Assembly: GCF_000018285.1 (NCBI RefSeq)
Contig: NC_009901.1
Span: 1,921,001 to 1,985,000 of the forward strand
Length of the DNA: 64,000 bases
Direction of reading: 5' to 3'
From: Shewanella pealeana ATCC 700345
Lineage (GTDB): Bacteria; Pseudomonadota; Gammaproteobacteria; Enterobacterales; Shewanellaceae
A program made the translations under genes and the position numbers. Below, in pieces: positions 39,750-49,872 of this stretch (its first letter is position 1; each line of letters begins with the position of its first letter). Under the pieces are notes generated by a model that searched no databases, was not told the origin of the DNA, and saw only the letters and a list, made by a program, of their open reading frames with translations.

Positions 39750-40371
39750 TCAATTTCAAAACCGTCTTGTTGGTGTCATCGTGATTGTGGCATTAGGGGT
39801 GATTTTTTTACCCGATATATTAGATGGTAAAAAGCAGCGAGAAGAAGAGCAGTTTGCTGAAATACCTTTGAGACCCGAGATCCAAGAGAGCACCTTGCCA
39901 GCTCAGAAAATTGAAACGGTCGATCTTGCTGTGAACGATGGTTCAAACGCTGATGGCGCTTCATTGGATAACGCCACTCATTCTGGCGATGAGGAACGTT
40001 CCGGTAATGGCGATCGTTCCGGTGATGCCTCTTGGCACATAGCCGAAGAGGGCGGGCAGCCAACAAAGCCGCAACAGTCAAAGCCTGCAGTTAAGTCGGT
40101 AACTAAACCGGCACTTGAATTAAAGAACGCTTGGACGATTCAACTTGGCAGCTTTAATAATGCAGCCAACGTTAGAGGGTTAGTTAAACGCCTTCGCGAT
40201 AATGGATTTACCGCCTATACCTTGCCGACTAAACCCGTCGATGGTCAGTTAACTAAGGTATTTGTTGGGCCTAACGTTTCTAAAGATAAGTTGAGCCGTA
40301 TGCAGAATGATATTGAAAAGCTGACGCAGCTAAAAGGTCGTGTAGTTACTTATAGCCCTGTCGAAAAATAA
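39742..40371 (+). CDS. dedD: DedD-like SPOR domain cell-division protein
   Basis: Small membrane-anchored division protein (209 aa): N-terminal segment RLVGVIVIVALGVIFLPDIL, a Pro/Ser/Gly-rich periplasmic linker, and a C-terminal SPOR domain (WTIQLGSFNNAANVRGLVKRLRDNGFTAYTLP...KVFVGPNVSKDKLSRMQNDI) that binds denuded septal peptidoglycan. Start is the TTG at 39742 behind GGGAGAG, overlapping folC by 8 bp; the longer upstream frame lies wholly within folC. The linker holds a short GDxERSGNGDRSGD duplication. Confidence 0.9.
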   Translation: MSSQFQNRLVGVIVIVALGVIFLPDILDGKKQREEEQFAEIPLRPEIQESTLPAQKIETVDLAVNDGSNADGASLDNATHSGDEERSGNGDRSGDASWHIAEEGGQPTKPQQSKPAVKSVTKPALELKNAWTIQLGSFNNAANVRGLVKRLRDNGFTAYTLPTKPVDGQLTKVFVGPNVSKDKLSRMQNDIEKLTQLKGRVVTYSPVEK

Positions 40372-40486
40372 TAAATCGTGATTGTCTTTGTTTGAGAAAA
40401 AGTTATTTCGCCGTGAAAGCGTGAGAAATAACTCTGTCTCTGTTAGAATCGCGCCGTCTTAAACCCTATGCTGGATTATCTCTTAA

Positions 40487-40975
40487 ATGGTTTGGATTGA
40501 TTACGCCATCATTATCGTTATCGGACTATCAACTTTGATCAGTTTGGTCCGTGGTTTTGTAAAAGAAGCCATGTCTCTCGTTGTTTGGTTCGCCGCTTTT
40601 TTTATTGCCAGCCAGTTTTACCTCAAACTCGCCTTGCATCTTACCCAGATGCAAGATGAAATGGTTCGAAATGGGGTCGCAATTGCCATTTTGTTCGTTT
40701 CAACGCTTATTCTAGGCGCTCTCGTTAATTACCTAATAGGTCAATTGGTTTCTAAAACAGGATTGTCAGGCACTGATAGAGTGCTCGGCTTGTGTTTTGG
40801 TGCCCTTAGAGGCGCATTAATCGTAAGCGCGTTACTGTTTTTTATGGATGCTTTTACCGGAGCACCCAACACAGATTGGTGGCAGGATTCTACACTCGTG
40901 CCCGAATTTGGAGTTGTGATCCAGTGGTTCTTTGACTACTTGGAAAACACCTCGAGCTTTGTACCCAAAATATAA
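40487..40975 (+). CDS. cvpA: CvpA family membrane protein
   Basis: A 162-aa inner-membrane protein with four predicted membrane segments and the CvpA motifs WIDYAIIIVIGLSTLISLVRGFVKEAMSLVVW and GLSGTDRVLGLCFGALRGALIV. Linked to colicin V production and envelope stress in E. coli; precise function unsettled. Upstream of purF as in most gammaproteobacteria. Confidence 0.93.
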   Translation: MVWIDYAIIIVIGLSTLISLVRGFVKEAMSLVVWFAAFFIASQFYLKLALHLTQMQDEMVRNGVAIAILFVSTLILGALVNYLIGQLVSKTGLSGTDRVLGLCFGALRGALIVSALLFFMDAFTGAPNTDWWQDSTLVPEFGVVIQWFFDYLENTSSFVPKI

Positions 40976-41074
40976 AATGCACTAAAGCATTACTTGGTTT
41001 TAGGTAGAGACGTCAGTCTCACCTAAAGCAAAAATATTAAATAATAGAACATCTTACAATGAGGAAGCTTACCC

Positions 41075-42589
41075 ATGTGTGGTATTGTCGGAATAGTTGG
41101 CCAGTCATCGGTTAATCAAACCATTTATGATGCACTGACTGTGCTCCAGCATCGTGGACAGGATGCTGCTGGCATTGTGACCGTCGATGGCAGCGCGTTT
41201 AGATTGCGTAAAGCCAATGGTTTGGTGAAAGACGTTTTTGAACCAAAGCATATGCAGCGTCTACAAGGCAATGCAGGCATAGGTCACGTTCGTTACCCTA
41301 CGGCAGGAAGCTCTAGCGCTTCTGAAGCTCAGCCGTTTTATGTTAACTCTCCTTTTGGTATTTCATTGGCGCACAATGGTAACTTGACCAATACGGTTGA
41401 GCTGCATGAGCGTTTATTGAAGCAGCGCCGTCATGTTAATACCACATCAGACTCTGAAGTGTTACTTAACTTACTCGCCGATGAACTTCAGCAATCTACA
41501 ACAGATGATCTTAGCGCTGAAGATGTGTTTAATGCTGTTGCCAAGGTGCATGATATTACTCGTGGTGCCTATGCGGTAGCTGCCATGATTATCGGCCAAG
41601 GGCTAGTTGCTTTTAGAGATCCATTTGGTATTCGTCCGTTAGTGCTAGGTAAGCATGAAACGGCGTCAGGCACCGAATACATGATCGCATCTGAAAGCGT
41701 TGCGTTAGATGCGGTGGGTTTTGAGTTTATGCGTGACGTAGCGCCTGGTGAGGCGGTTTATATTACCCTTGATGGTGAGCTATATACTCGCCAATGCGCA
41801 CACTCGCCAAGCTACTCTCCTTGTATCTTTGAATTCGTATATTTTGCTCGTCCTGACTCAACCATTGATAACATTTCTGTTTATAGCAGCCGTGTTAATA
41901 TGGGCACCATGTTGGGCGAAAAAATTAAGAGAGAGTGGGAAGATCATGATATCGATGTAGTTATCCCGATCCCTGAAACCTCTTGCGATATCGCACTCGA
42001 AATTGCACGTCATATGGATCTGCCATACCGTCAGGGCTTCGTTAAAAATCGCTATATCGGCCGTACTTTTATCATGCCAGGTCAGCAAGAGCGTAAGAAG
42101 TCTGTACGCCGTAAGCTCAACGCGATTGGTGCAGAGTTTAAAGGCAAGAACGTATTACTTGTTGATGACTCTATTGTGCGTGGTACCACGTCTGAGCAGA
42201 TCATCGAGATGGCACGTGATGCTGGCGCTAATAAAGTGTATTTCGCGTCAGCAGCACCAGAAATTCGTTTCCCGAATGTGTACGGTATCGATATGCCAAC
42301 CACAAATGAACTCATTGCCCATGGACGCGATGTTGAAGAGATCAATAACTTAATCGGCGCCGACGGCATGATTTTCCAATCGCTACCGGATTTAATTGAA
42401 GCGGTACGTAAAGAAAATCCAAGTATTAAGCGTTTTGAAACCTCTGTATTTGACGGTAAGTACGTCACCAATGACGTAAATCAAGAGTACTTAGATTACA
42501 TTACACAATTGCGTAACGATGATGCTAAGGCAAATCGTAGCAAAGATATTGGCACTAACTTAGAGATGCATAACGTCTGTCATCCTTAA
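41075..42589 (+). CDS. purF: Amidophosphoribosyltransferase
   Basis: First committed step of purine synthesis: PRPP plus glutamine to phosphoribosylamine. Catalytic Cys2 follows Met1 (MCGIVGIVG), with no propeptide. The glutaminase domain shows [20 protein letters not shown] and LAHNGNL; the PRPP loop is [14 protein letters not shown]. 504 aa. Good AGGAAG ribosome site. An IS3-family element starts 5 bp after its stop codon, separating it from the terminator at 43911-43937. Confidence 0.97.
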   Translation: MCGIVGIVGQSSVNQTIYDALTVLQHRGQDAAGIVTVDGSAFRLRKANGLVKDVFEPKHMQRLQGNAGIGHVRYPTAGSSSASEAQPFYVNSPFGISLAHNGNLTNTVELHERLLKQRRHVNTTSDSEVLLNLLADELQQSTTDDLSAEDVFNAVAKVHDITRGAYAVAAMIIGQGLVAFRDPFGIRPLVLGKHETASGTEYMIASESVALDAVGFEFMRDVAPGEAVYITLDGELYTRQCAHSPSYSPCIFEFVYFARPDSTIDNISVYSSRVNMGTMLGEKIKREWEDHDIDVVIPIPETSCDIALEIARHMDLPYRQGFVKNRYIGRTFIMPGQQERKKSVRRKLNAIGAEFKGKNVLLVDDSIVRGTTSEQIIEMARDAGANKVYFASAAPEIRFPNVYGIDMPTTNELIAHGRDVEEINNLIGADGMIFQSLPDLIEAVRKENPSIKRFETSVFDGKYVTNDVNQEYLDYITQLRNDDAKANRSKDIGTNLEMHNVCHP

Positions 42590-42626
42590 GCAAGTGTCTA
42601 GTCCTAAAATAGGTTGACGGTTTTTA

Positions 42627-43441
42627 TTAAGCCAGTTGGAACTCCCGACTGGCTTTTTTATGTACTTCATTAGGGGTTTTCATCCCTAAACTAAGATGCG
42701 GCCTTAAATGGTTATAAGTCTCTATCGACTCTTTGATTAACATATCGAGCTCCTTCATCGTACGGCAGCGATAAAGCAAAAACTCGTGCTTCAAAATCCC
42801 ATTAACCCGCTCTGCAAGTGCATTTTGGTAGCAGTCATATCCATCTGTCATGGACGGAGTAATACCATTTGCCGCTAACGTCTCCTGGTACTCAGCTGAG
42901 CAGTACTGCATCCCTCTATCTGAGTGGTGAATGGCATCGCCTGTTGTCTGACGATTCTTTATCGTCATATTCAATGCTTTGACCACGTCACAAGCTTTCA
43001 TTTCATGGCTTAACTCATATCCCATTATCTTTCTTGAGTACGCATCTGTTACCAGAGACAAATAGTGCGTCCCCTCATCTGATTTCACGTAGGTGATATC
43101 GCTAACGAGCACCTCTTCAACACGCTTGACCGCTCTGTCTTTTAGTAAGTTGGGATACTTTCTTAGCCAGTGATGGCTATTGGTCGTTTTAGTGTAATTT
43201 TTTCTGGGTTTTACCAGCATATTTTGTTGCTTCAAATACTGAAATAACCCATCTCTACCGAGCTTTATCCCTTGTTCTATCAGTTGTGGCTTGATGAGCT
43301 GGTAGAGCTTGCGCGTCCCCACTCTAGGCATAAACTGGCGCCAATACATGACCATCTTCATCACAGGTTTAAGCGTTTCAGCTTTTGCCGTTCTGCGTTG
43401 TTTCCATTGATAAATTGCTTGTCTAGATAAGTTGAACTGCC
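42627..43441 (-). CDS. IS3-family transposase OrfB (second IS)
   Basis: DDE integrase domain: VSDITYVKSDEGTHYLSLVTDAYSR, HHSDRGMQYCSAEY and NALAERVNGILKHEFLL. The first start codon in frame is a GTG at 43364, but the frame is open upstream and reads LSRQAIYQWKQRRTAKAE, so it probably continues from orfA by -1 frameshifting. The upstream coordinate is approximate. The sequence is clearly homologous to the first IS but with many substitutions. Confidence 0.87.
42629..42655. terminator. Intrinsic terminator carried inside the second IS
   Basis: AAGCCAGT (42629-42636) pairs with ACTGGCTT (42648-42655), then a T-run on the plus side. It is at the same relative place as in the first IS and can stop purF transcripts. 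Confidence 0.75.
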
Positions 43442-43471
43442 GACTCGCTGTGGCTAACTTTATGGTGCCTT

Positions 43472-43855
43472 TTACTTTGGCGAACCAGAGCGTTCGGCTA
43501 AGTACTTTTTTTCTAAATCGATGCCGTATTCGTTTTTAAGCAACTCGACCATATCGCCATAAATCATGTTTTTCATTTCTAGATTAGAGACTTGCTTCTC
43601 CAATCGCTTAATTTTCTGGGCTGGCGTTTCTTTAGATTTAGACATAGGAGAGTGCTCAATAGGCTGGGACCAGTCTAATCTACCATGCTTTCGTAACCAT
43701 GTAAGGACGGTACTTCTTCCTTGGATACCATAGTGGTCTTGAGCTTGCTTATAGGTCAGCTCGCCTTTTTCTACTTGGCTGACGACGGCTAATTTAAAGC
43801 CTAATGTGTAATCACGCTGAGTACGTTTATTGCTGATAGAACCTGAAGGTTTCAT
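43472..43855 (-). CDS. IS3-family transposase OrfA (second IS)
   Basis: A 127-aa HTH protein (KRTQRDYTLGFKLAVVSQVEKGELTYKQAQDHYGIQGRSTVLTWLRKHG) with a coiled coil KIKRLEKQVSNLEMKNMIYGDMVELL. It aligns along its whole length with the other OrfA. Confidence 0.9.
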   Translation of the reverse strand: MKPSGSISNKRTQRDYTLGFKLAVVSQVEKGELTYKQAQDHYGIQGRSTVLTWLRKHGRLDWSQPIEHSPMSKSKETPAQKIKRLEKQVSNLEMKNMIYGDMVELLKNEYGIDLEKKYLAERSGSPK

Positions 43856-43910
43856 AGATAAGTCTCCAATGTGTCAACTTATCTCAGGACGGGACAAAGT
43901 TGTTATGTTT

Positions 43911-43937
43911 AAAAGCCGAGCATCTGCTCGGCTTTTT
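43911..43937. terminator. Terminator palindrome next to the second IS
   Basis: AAAAGCCGAGCA-tc-TGCTCGGCTTTTTT. It is probably the native purF terminator, displaced by the IS. Confidence 0.85.
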
Positions 43938-44007
43938 TGTTTTCAGTCTAAAACACCGGCTTCATATCGATCAACTTCTTATACTGATTGGTATTATTAC
44001 CTAACGC

Positions 44008-44277
44008 TTAAATCAGCTGGGTTAACCAGACTAGCATCCAGCTAGCAAATAAAAAACTATACGACTTCTTGTTAAAGCCGTGACCTAATTTTAGACCGAA
44101 TAAGATACTGATACAGGTTAGAGGGACTAATGCGCTGCTGAGTAACACTGGAACCTGGTTAACTGTTGAGTGAAAAAATGGAGCGATAATTAACAGCCAT
44201 GATGTGACAAGTAGTAAGTGGAAAAGCATAAGTTTATCGAGTCTAATTCCTCGGTGACTTAAGGTTGCTAGCATCAT
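44008..44277 (-). CDS. Small hydrophobic membrane protein, unknown
   Basis: Not recognised. 89 aa with about three hydrophobic segments (LMLFHLLLVTSWLLIIAPFF, VLLSSALVPLTCISILFGL, FLFASWMLVWLTQLI). The start is supported by GGAG five bases before the ATG. It stands alone between the second IS and topB. Confidence 0.6.
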   Translation of the reverse strand: MMLATLSHRGIRLDKLMLFHLLLVTSWLLIIAPFFHSTVNQVPVLLSSALVPLTCISILFGLKLGHGFNKKSYSFLFASWMLVWLTQLI

Positions 44278-44467
44278 TATTTCTCCATAGTTAAGATGAG
44301 AGAATTAAAACACTTAATGAGAACTGTTCTCAACAAGATTTACATTGGCTGAGCAAAACTTACTCATGCAGCGAATAATGCCTTTTGAGGGACGGCTTTC
44401 ATTTGCACCATTTAGCGCTTCGATGTACAGTTACTGTTAATTTATACAGTAATCCTAATTTTTCTAA

Positions 44468-46486
44468 ATGATCTTATATATTGCTGAAAAACCCAGCCTT
44501 GGTAGAGCTATTGCCGATGTGTTGCCTAAACCCTTAAAGAAAGGTGATGGCTTTATTCGCGCCGCAAATGGCGATTGTGTCTCTTGGTGTGTCGGTCATT
44601 TACTCGAACAGGCTGAACCAGATGCATACTCACCAGAGTACAAGTCATGGAAGTTCGAGCATCTGCCAATCGTGCCAGAGACCTGGAAGATGAAGCCTAA
44701 ATATAAGATGCGCGGCCAGATAGCGGTGCTGCGAGGCTTAGTCAAAGAGGCGAGCCAGCTCGTAAATGCCGGCGACCCGGATAGAGAAGGGCAGCTATTG
44801 GTCGATGAGATCATTGCCCACTTAGGCGTAAAAGGCCCAAAATTGCAAAACGCGCAGCGTCTACTCATCAGTGACTTGAATCCACAAGCGGTGAAAAGGG
44901 CATTAGGGCAGTTACGCTCTAACCGCGAGTTTATTCCTCTGTCGACCTCAGCCTTAGCGCGCTCTCGCGCCGATTGGCTCTATGGCATGAATATGACCCG
45001 GGCTTACACCATTCAAGGGCGCAAAGTCGGCTATCAAGGCGTGCTGTCTGTTGGGCGGGTGCAAACTCCTGTGCTGGGCTTAGTGGTTCGCCGCGACGCC
45101 GAAATTGCCGAGTTTATCTCTAAACCTTTCTATGAGGTGTTGGCGCATTTAGCGACCGATAATCAGCAGCGATTTAGTGCAAAATGGCAACCAAGTGAGG
45201 CCTGCCAGCCTTATATGGATGAAGAGGGGCGAGTACTCTCAAAAGGGTTAGCGCAAAACGTAGTCGGGCGTATAAATGGCCAAAACGGCACCGTAGAAAA
45301 GGTAACAGCACAAGATAAGAAACAAAATGCACCTTTGCCTTATAGCTTATCGGCACTGCAGATTGATGCGGCTAAACGCTTCGGTATGAGTGCAAAGTCA
45401 GTACTCGATACCTGCCAGTCTTTATATGAAAAACATAAGCTTATCACCTATCCCCGTTCAGATAGCCGTTATCTACCTGCTGAACAACATGCTTTGGCTC
45501 CGAGCGTCATAGGTGCCGTACTGAATGGTGCCAGTGAGTTAGTGTCAGGCATAGAGCAACCTAATAGCAAGCTTAAATCTAAGGCGTGGAATGATAAAAA
45601 GGTTGAGGCTCACCACGCGATAGTGCCGACCGAGAAGACCGCTAATTTACAAAACTTAAATCAGGCTGAGAAGCAGTTGTATCTACAGGTTGCTCGTCAG
45701 TATTTGATGCAATTTTATCCTGCGTATCTTTATAAAGAGACTCAAGTTGAGATAATCATTGCAGGTGGCTTATTTAAAACCAAGGCCAAACAAGAGGTGG
45801 CATTGGGTTGGAAGCAACTGCTTAAGCAAAATAAAGAGAAGAGCCAAAGCGAAAAGCAACAAACTGATGATGACGAGTATCTAGCCAACATTCCCGCCCT
45901 AAAAAAGGGCCAAATTCTGTTATGTGAGCGCGGTGAGTTACTGGAGAAACAGACTCAGCCACCAAAGCACTTTAGCGATGCCACTTTACTGGGCGCGATG
46001 ACAGGGATCAGCCGTTATGTGACCGACAGTGAGATCCGCAAAATATTAAAGGAGACTGATGGGCTCGGTACCGAGGCGACTCGCGCTGGGATCATCGAGT
46101 TGTTGTTTAAGCGAAACTACCTAACGCGTCAAGGTAAGTCTATTTTAGCGACAGAGGTAGGCAAGGGTTTGATAAACAGCTTACCCCTGAGTGCGACCAC
46201 ACCGGACATGACGGCACTTTGGGAAAATAATCTCGATGCTATTAGTCGTAAAGAGGCTAAATATCAAAGCTTTATGGCGCCTTTATTAATATCACTGCAG
46301 CAGCTTATCGAGCAGGCTGGGGCGCAGTTACCCACCTCGTTGCAGGGCGTTAAATCTCCTGATAGCGGCTTTAAAAAGCGTCGTTACTCGGGCAATAAGA
46401 GTGCGGCTACGACAAAATCGGCTACAGCTAAGAAAGCGTCAGCTAAAAGAGTGAGTACGACTAAGGCTAAGAGAGCGACCTCCTAA
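44468..46486 (+). CDS. topB: DNA topoisomerase III
   Basis: Type IA topoisomerase that decatenates and resolves DNA. The TOPRIM domain begins MILYIAEKPSLGRAIADVLP with the metal triad in GDPDREGQLLVDE; the catalytic Tyr328 is in KLITYPRSDSRYLP. 672 aa, a little longer than E. coli TopB. The C-terminus is a Lys/Ala/Ser/Thr-rich basic tail (about 40 residues) rather than zinc fingers, probably for DNA binding. The ribosome site is weak. Confidence 0.95.
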   Translation: MILYIAEKPSLGRAIADVLPKPLKKGDGFIRAANGDCVSWCVGHLLEQAEPDAYSPEYKSWKFEHLPIVPETWKMKPKYKMRGQIAVLRGLVKEASQLVNAGDPDREGQLLVDEIIAHLGVKGPKLQNAQRLLISDLNPQAVKRALGQLRSNREFIPLSTSALARSRADWLYGMNMTRAYTIQGRKVGYQGVLSVGRVQTPVLGLVVRRDAEIAEFISKPFYEVLAHLATDNQQRFSAKWQPSEACQPYMDEEGRVLSKGLAQNVVGRINGQNGTVEKVTAQDKKQNAPLPYSLSALQIDAAKRFGMSAKSVLDTCQSLYEKHKLITYPRSDSRYLPAEQHALAPSVIGAVLNGASELVSGIEQPNSKLKSKAWNDKKVEAHHAIVPTEKTANLQNLNQAEKQLYLQVARQYLMQFYPAYLYKETQVEIIIAGGLFKTKAKQEVALGWKQLLKQNKEKSQSEKQQTDDDEYLANIPALKKGQILLCERGELLEKQTQPPKHFSDATLLGAMTGISRYVTDSEIRKILKETDGLGTEATRAGIIELLFKRNYLTRQGKSILATEVGKGLINSLPLSATTPDMTALWENNLDAISRKEAKYQSFMAPLLISLQQLIEQAGAQLPTSLQGVKSPDSGFKKRRYSGNKSAATTKSATAKKASAKRVSTTKAKRATS

Positions 46487-46580
46487 ATCATCAGCTTGAG
46501 TTCTTGTTTAGTAACTTTCAATTGTTTAACAAAGGCCTATGGGGTAGCTTGGTATCTAAAGCAACTATGGAGTGAGACAG

Positions 46581-47459
46581 ATGTTTGAATGGGTTGAGAA
46601 GATCTCCTTTAACGAAGCCAGTCCATTAGCAGTGCAAGCTCAAGATACTCAATTTGGCTTACATCGTAAAAAACCCGCTGTAATGCCCCATAGTCATTGG
46701 CATGGCCATATAGAGATCAATTACCTGTTTGATTGCTCAGCCGATTATCTGATTAATGGCCAAGAGATCACTGTGCCTGAGGGGCGGATGATCATCTTTT
46801 GGGCCTCTTTCCCCCATCAAATGGTCGCTTCTCGTGGCGACGGCGAGCTAGTCAATATCTATATCCCGTTGCAATCCTTTTTGACATGGATGCTGCCAAG
46901 TAGCTTTGTGAGTCAGTTGCTGCACGGCGAGGTTATCGTGTCTGACAGCTTATATGCTTGCGATAAAGAGCTGACGCAGATCTGGGAAACCGATATTAAA
47001 CGAAATGCCCCTTTACTAACCAGCCAGGTGATTAACGAGATCCGCGGCCGAATTCGACGCATGTCGATAGAGGACTACAGCACCTTCGAGCTAGCGAATC
47101 GAGTGGCGAAACAGGAAGATAAACCCGTGTTTGGTGGCTTAAACCATATCCAAACCATGTTGCGTTATATTGCCGACAATTACGATCAAAAAATTACAAT
47201 TGAAAATGTTTCAACCTCTACTGGCTTACATAAAAACTATGCCATGAAGTTGTTTAATCGGGTGATGAAAGTGTCGATTAAGCAATACATTAACCAGCTT
47301 AGGCTACAGCATGCCCAGGCGCTCCTTATCGATACCCAAAGTCCTGTGCTCAATATTGCACTGGAAGCGGGCTTTGGCTCAGTTAGTCGCTTCTATGATA
47401 TTTTTCAGCGAGAATTTGGCATGTCGCCACTTGAATTCAGACGAAAAGTAAATTGCTGA
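46581..47459 (+). CDS. AraC family regulator, MelR-like
   Basis: AraC/XylS regulator (292 aa). The N-terminal cupin holds MPHSHWHGHIEINYLFDCSADYLINGQEITVPEGRMIIFWASFPHQMV. The C-terminal double HTH is MLRYIADNYDQKITIENVSTSTGLHKNYAMKLFNRVMKVSIKQYINQLRLQHAQALL. The arrangement resembles E. coli MelR, the activator of melibiose genes. The GH genes directly downstream, one a GH97 alpha-galactosidase candidate, agree with alpha-galactoside control. Start is the ATG at 46581 (GGAG eight bases before). Confidence 0.85.
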   Translation: MFEWVEKISFNEASPLAVQAQDTQFGLHRKKPAVMPHSHWHGHIEINYLFDCSADYLINGQEITVPEGRMIIFWASFPHQMVASRGDGELVNIYIPLQSFLTWMLPSSFVSQLLHGEVIVSDSLYACDKELTQIWETDIKRNAPLLTSQVINEIRGRIRRMSIEDYSTFELANRVAKQEDKPVFGGLNHIQTMLRYIADNYDQKITIENVSTSTGLHKNYAMKLFNRVMKVSIKQYINQLRLQHAQALLIDTQSPVLNIALEAGFGSVSRFYDIFQREFGMSPLEFRRKVNC

Positions 47460-47624
47460 AGTGATTTTCTAGGAAGGCTTTAGGGCTTTCTAGTAAGAGC
47501 ACTCGTGACGGTTCGTGCTTCAATCAGTTTCAATAAATATATTAGTTTTAATAACCTGTACCGCCCCGTCAGGATTATTGGCTAAGAAGCTGACTCGAAT
47601 CACGTCAAAAATAACGAGAGATCT

Positions 47625-49703
47625 ATGAGAAATCTATTTATCACCTCTGCTTGTGCCATCGCCATATTATCTGCCTGCTCCAATGACTCCCAATCAGTTG
47701 CTCAAGCCGAGCAAGAGCAACTCATAGCTGAACAGCTCAAGGCAGAGCAAGCTAAGGTGTATCTAAATGGCTTAGCCGATACCTTGACCGACCGCTGGCA
47801 GCAAACTGATGATGGTCTAGTGTGGAATGTGAAAGATAGCCATGAAGATCATATTGAAATGAGTGGCGAACAAACCTCTGCCATTATCTATTATGGCAGT
47901 GATGCCGATGGTGCTCTGACCCTGAGTCGTAAGCTCGTGTGGCCTATGCTACGCACCATCCCAAATGATACCCACGCTAGCCTTATTCATGATTTCCCAC
48001 TCTCCGTTTCTCCTAGTATTGCCGTTAATGGTCTGGCGGTCGTTCAAGAGTTGTTAACCCAGGCAAGAATCGATGGCCGACTCTCACTTACCAGTCAAAT
48101 TGCTGAAGGGGTTGAACTGATGCGCCTGTTATCGCCAAGCACCACGCAACCAGTGATGATTGAAGCATTAAGCTTTAAAAATAGCGGTGTCGATGATGTT
48201 GAGTTGGCGCTAGGGGAGTTAGATTATCAAATCGACACCCCTAAAGAGCAGGGGGTATACGGTAGCTATAAAATCCAGGCCACAAGCGACAGAGCTGGGA
48301 TATTTAAATTAGCTCCGAATGAGGCCGTTACGGTTTATCTCGAGTTTAAAGCCACCAAAGCGGGACAAACTACCGAGTTTGATGCGGTCAAAGAGCTTGA
48401 GCTACGTAAAGACTATGTGGCGAGCCTGAATAATAATCTGCAGTTGGTCACACCCGATGAGAACATCAACAAGATGTTTGAATTTGCAAAAATTCGTAGT
48501 GCGGAATCGATCTTTAGAACTAAGGGCGGCTTGATGCATGCACCTGGTGGCGGACGCTATTACGCCGCTATTTGGGCTAACGATCAGGCTGAATATATCA
48601 ATCCCTTCTTTCCATTTTTAGGCAATGATGTGGGTAATGAGTCGGCAATCAACAGCTTTGAGCATTTTGCCCGCTTCATGAATGATGAAGGCAAAGCCAT
48701 TCCGTCTTCAATTATCGCCGAAGGGGATGATATTTGGAACGGCGCGGGCGATAGAGGCGACTGCGCCATGATAGCCTACGGCGCCAGCCGTTTCGCATTG
48801 GCTTACGGTGATGAGGAGCAGGCGAAAGCCTTGCTGCCTTTAATCGATTGGTGTATCGATTATAGTTACGCTAAGCAAACAGCAGACGGCGTGATTGCAT
48901 CCGACAGTGATGAACTCGAAGGGCGATTCCCCGCAGGTGACGTTAACTTAAGCACCAATATGTTGACCTACGGCGCTTTGGTGTCATCGAGTCATTTGAA
49001 TAATGAGCTAGGGCGAACTGCACTTGCGGCAGATTATCAACAGCGTGCGGTTAAGCTTGCAACAGATATCGAGGGTTACTTTGGAGCCAATGTTCAAGGC
49101 TTCGATACTTACCAATACTATCAAGGCAATGACAAGCTAAGAGCCTGGATTGCGCTGCCATTCTCTTTCGGTGTTTTTGACCGCAAAGATCAGACCCTTG
49201 CAGCAGTTTTGTCTGAGCATTTATGGAGTGCCGATGGGATCTACAGTGAAGCGGGCAACAAAACCTTTTGGGACAGAGCGACACTCTATGCGTTTAGAGG
49301 CATTTTTGCGGCTCAAGAGACGGATACCGCAATGCGCTACTTTAAGTACTACTCACGTAAGCGTCTACTTGGTGAGCACGTACCCTACGCGGTGGAAGCT
49401 TGGCCAGAAGGCGACCAACGCCATCTATCGGCTGAGAGTGCACTTTATGCCCGAGTGGTTACAGAAGGTATTTTTGGTATTGAGCCGACAGGCTTTAAAC
49501 GCTTTGACGTTGCGCCATATTTGCCTACAGGCTGGGATAATATGTGCCTGAAGCATATTCGCGCGTTCGAGAGTAACTTTGATGTCTGTGTGAGTCGTGC
49601 TGAAGATGCCGATAAAGGTTTTAATGTCACGATTGAGCAGAAGCAAGGTGAGTTGCAGCAGATCAATTGGGACGGGCAATCTCCTATCAGCGTTAGTCTA
49701 TAA
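47625..49703 (+). CDS. Predicted lipoprotein glycosidase, (alpha/alpha)6-type, family unassigned
   Basis: A 692-aa lipoprotein (lipobox LSAC-S at residues 15-19, then a Gln/Glu-rich linker). The N-terminal half is beta-rich. From about residue 275 it resembles six-hairpin glycosidases: IFRTKGGLMHAPGGGRYYAAIWANDQAEY, EGDDIWNGAGDRGDCAMIAYGASRFALAYGD, and the C-terminal HLSAESALYARVVTEGIFGIEPTGFKRFDVAPYLP typical of GH78-like enzymes. Acidic residues in WANDQAEY and AEGDD are candidates for catalysis. I cannot name a GH family. Between a MelR-like regulator and GH97, so a galactose-containing glycan or glycoside is the likely substrate. Confidence 0.65.
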   Translation: MRNLFITSACAIAILSACSNDSQSVAQAEQEQLIAEQLKAEQAKVYLNGLADTLTDRWQQTDDGLVWNVKDSHEDHIEMSGEQTSAIIYYGSDADGALTLSRKLVWPMLRTIPNDTHASLIHDFPLSVSPSIAVNGLAVVQELLTQARIDGRLSLTSQIAEGVELMRLLSPSTTQPVMIEALSFKNSGVDDVELALGELDYQIDTPKEQGVYGSYKIQATSDRAGIFKLAPNEAVTVYLEFKATKAGQTTEFDAVKELELRKDYVASLNNNLQLVTPDENINKMFEFAKIRSAESIFRTKGGLMHAPGGGRYYAAIWANDQAEYINPFFPFLGNDVGNESAINSFEHFARFMNDEGKAIPSSIIAEGDDIWNGAGDRGDCAMIAYGASRFALAYGDEEQAKALLPLIDWCIDYSYAKQTADGVIASDSDELEGRFPAGDVNLSTNMLTYGALVSSSHLNNELGRTALAADYQQRAVKLATDIEGYFGANVQGFDTYQYYQGNDKLRAWIALPFSFGVFDRKDQTLAAVLSEHLWSADGIYSEAGNKTFWDRATLYAFRGIFAAQETDTAMRYFKYYSRKRLLGEHVPYAVEAWPEGDQRHLSAESALYARVVTEGIFGIEPTGFKRFDVAPYLPTGWDNMCLKHIRAFESNFDVCVSRAEDADKGFNVTIEQKQGELQQINWDGQSPISVSL

Positions 49704-49742
49704 AGGTACTATCAAGATTAGCCTATAAAGATGCTAAGCAGA
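49693..49742 (+). repeat. 25-bp tandem repeat spanning the stop codon of the glycosidase gene
   Basis: Unit 1 at 49693-49717 contains the last codons and stop (TTAGTCTATAA); unit 2 at 49718-49742 matches at about 19 of 25 positions and repeats the CTATAAAG core. Confidence 0.75.
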
Positions 49743-49773
49743 GTAGGTTAAGTCGCAATGGCTTAACCTACTC
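49741..49773 (+). other. Hairpin between the two glycosidase genes
   Basis: A 12-bp perfect stem (GAGTAGGTTAAG at 49741-49752 with CTTAACCTACTC at 49762-49773) and a 9-nt loop, with no T-run. It could protect the upstream message from 3' exonucleases or set the ratio of the two enzymes. Confidence 0.55.
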
Positions 49774-49872
49774 GGTCTAAAGCTTTGACGCTTATCTTTG
49801 ACACTGACCTTCGATACTCTCCTTTAATACTTACCTTAGATGTATTGACTCATGCTTACTTAAGAGAAGCCT

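Larger units (their letters stand above)
42595..43896 (-). mobile_element. Complete IS3-family insertion sequence (second copy)
   Basis: 1302 bp, related to but clearly different from the copy at 33095. Terminal inverted repeats: left TGTCTAGTCCTAAAATAGGT, right (reverse complement) TGTCCCGTCCTGAGATAAGT. Same 3-bp target duplication AAG on both sides. orfA and orfB appear intact. Inserted between the purF stop and a terminator whose GC stem starts 18 bp past the IS end. Confidence 0.93.
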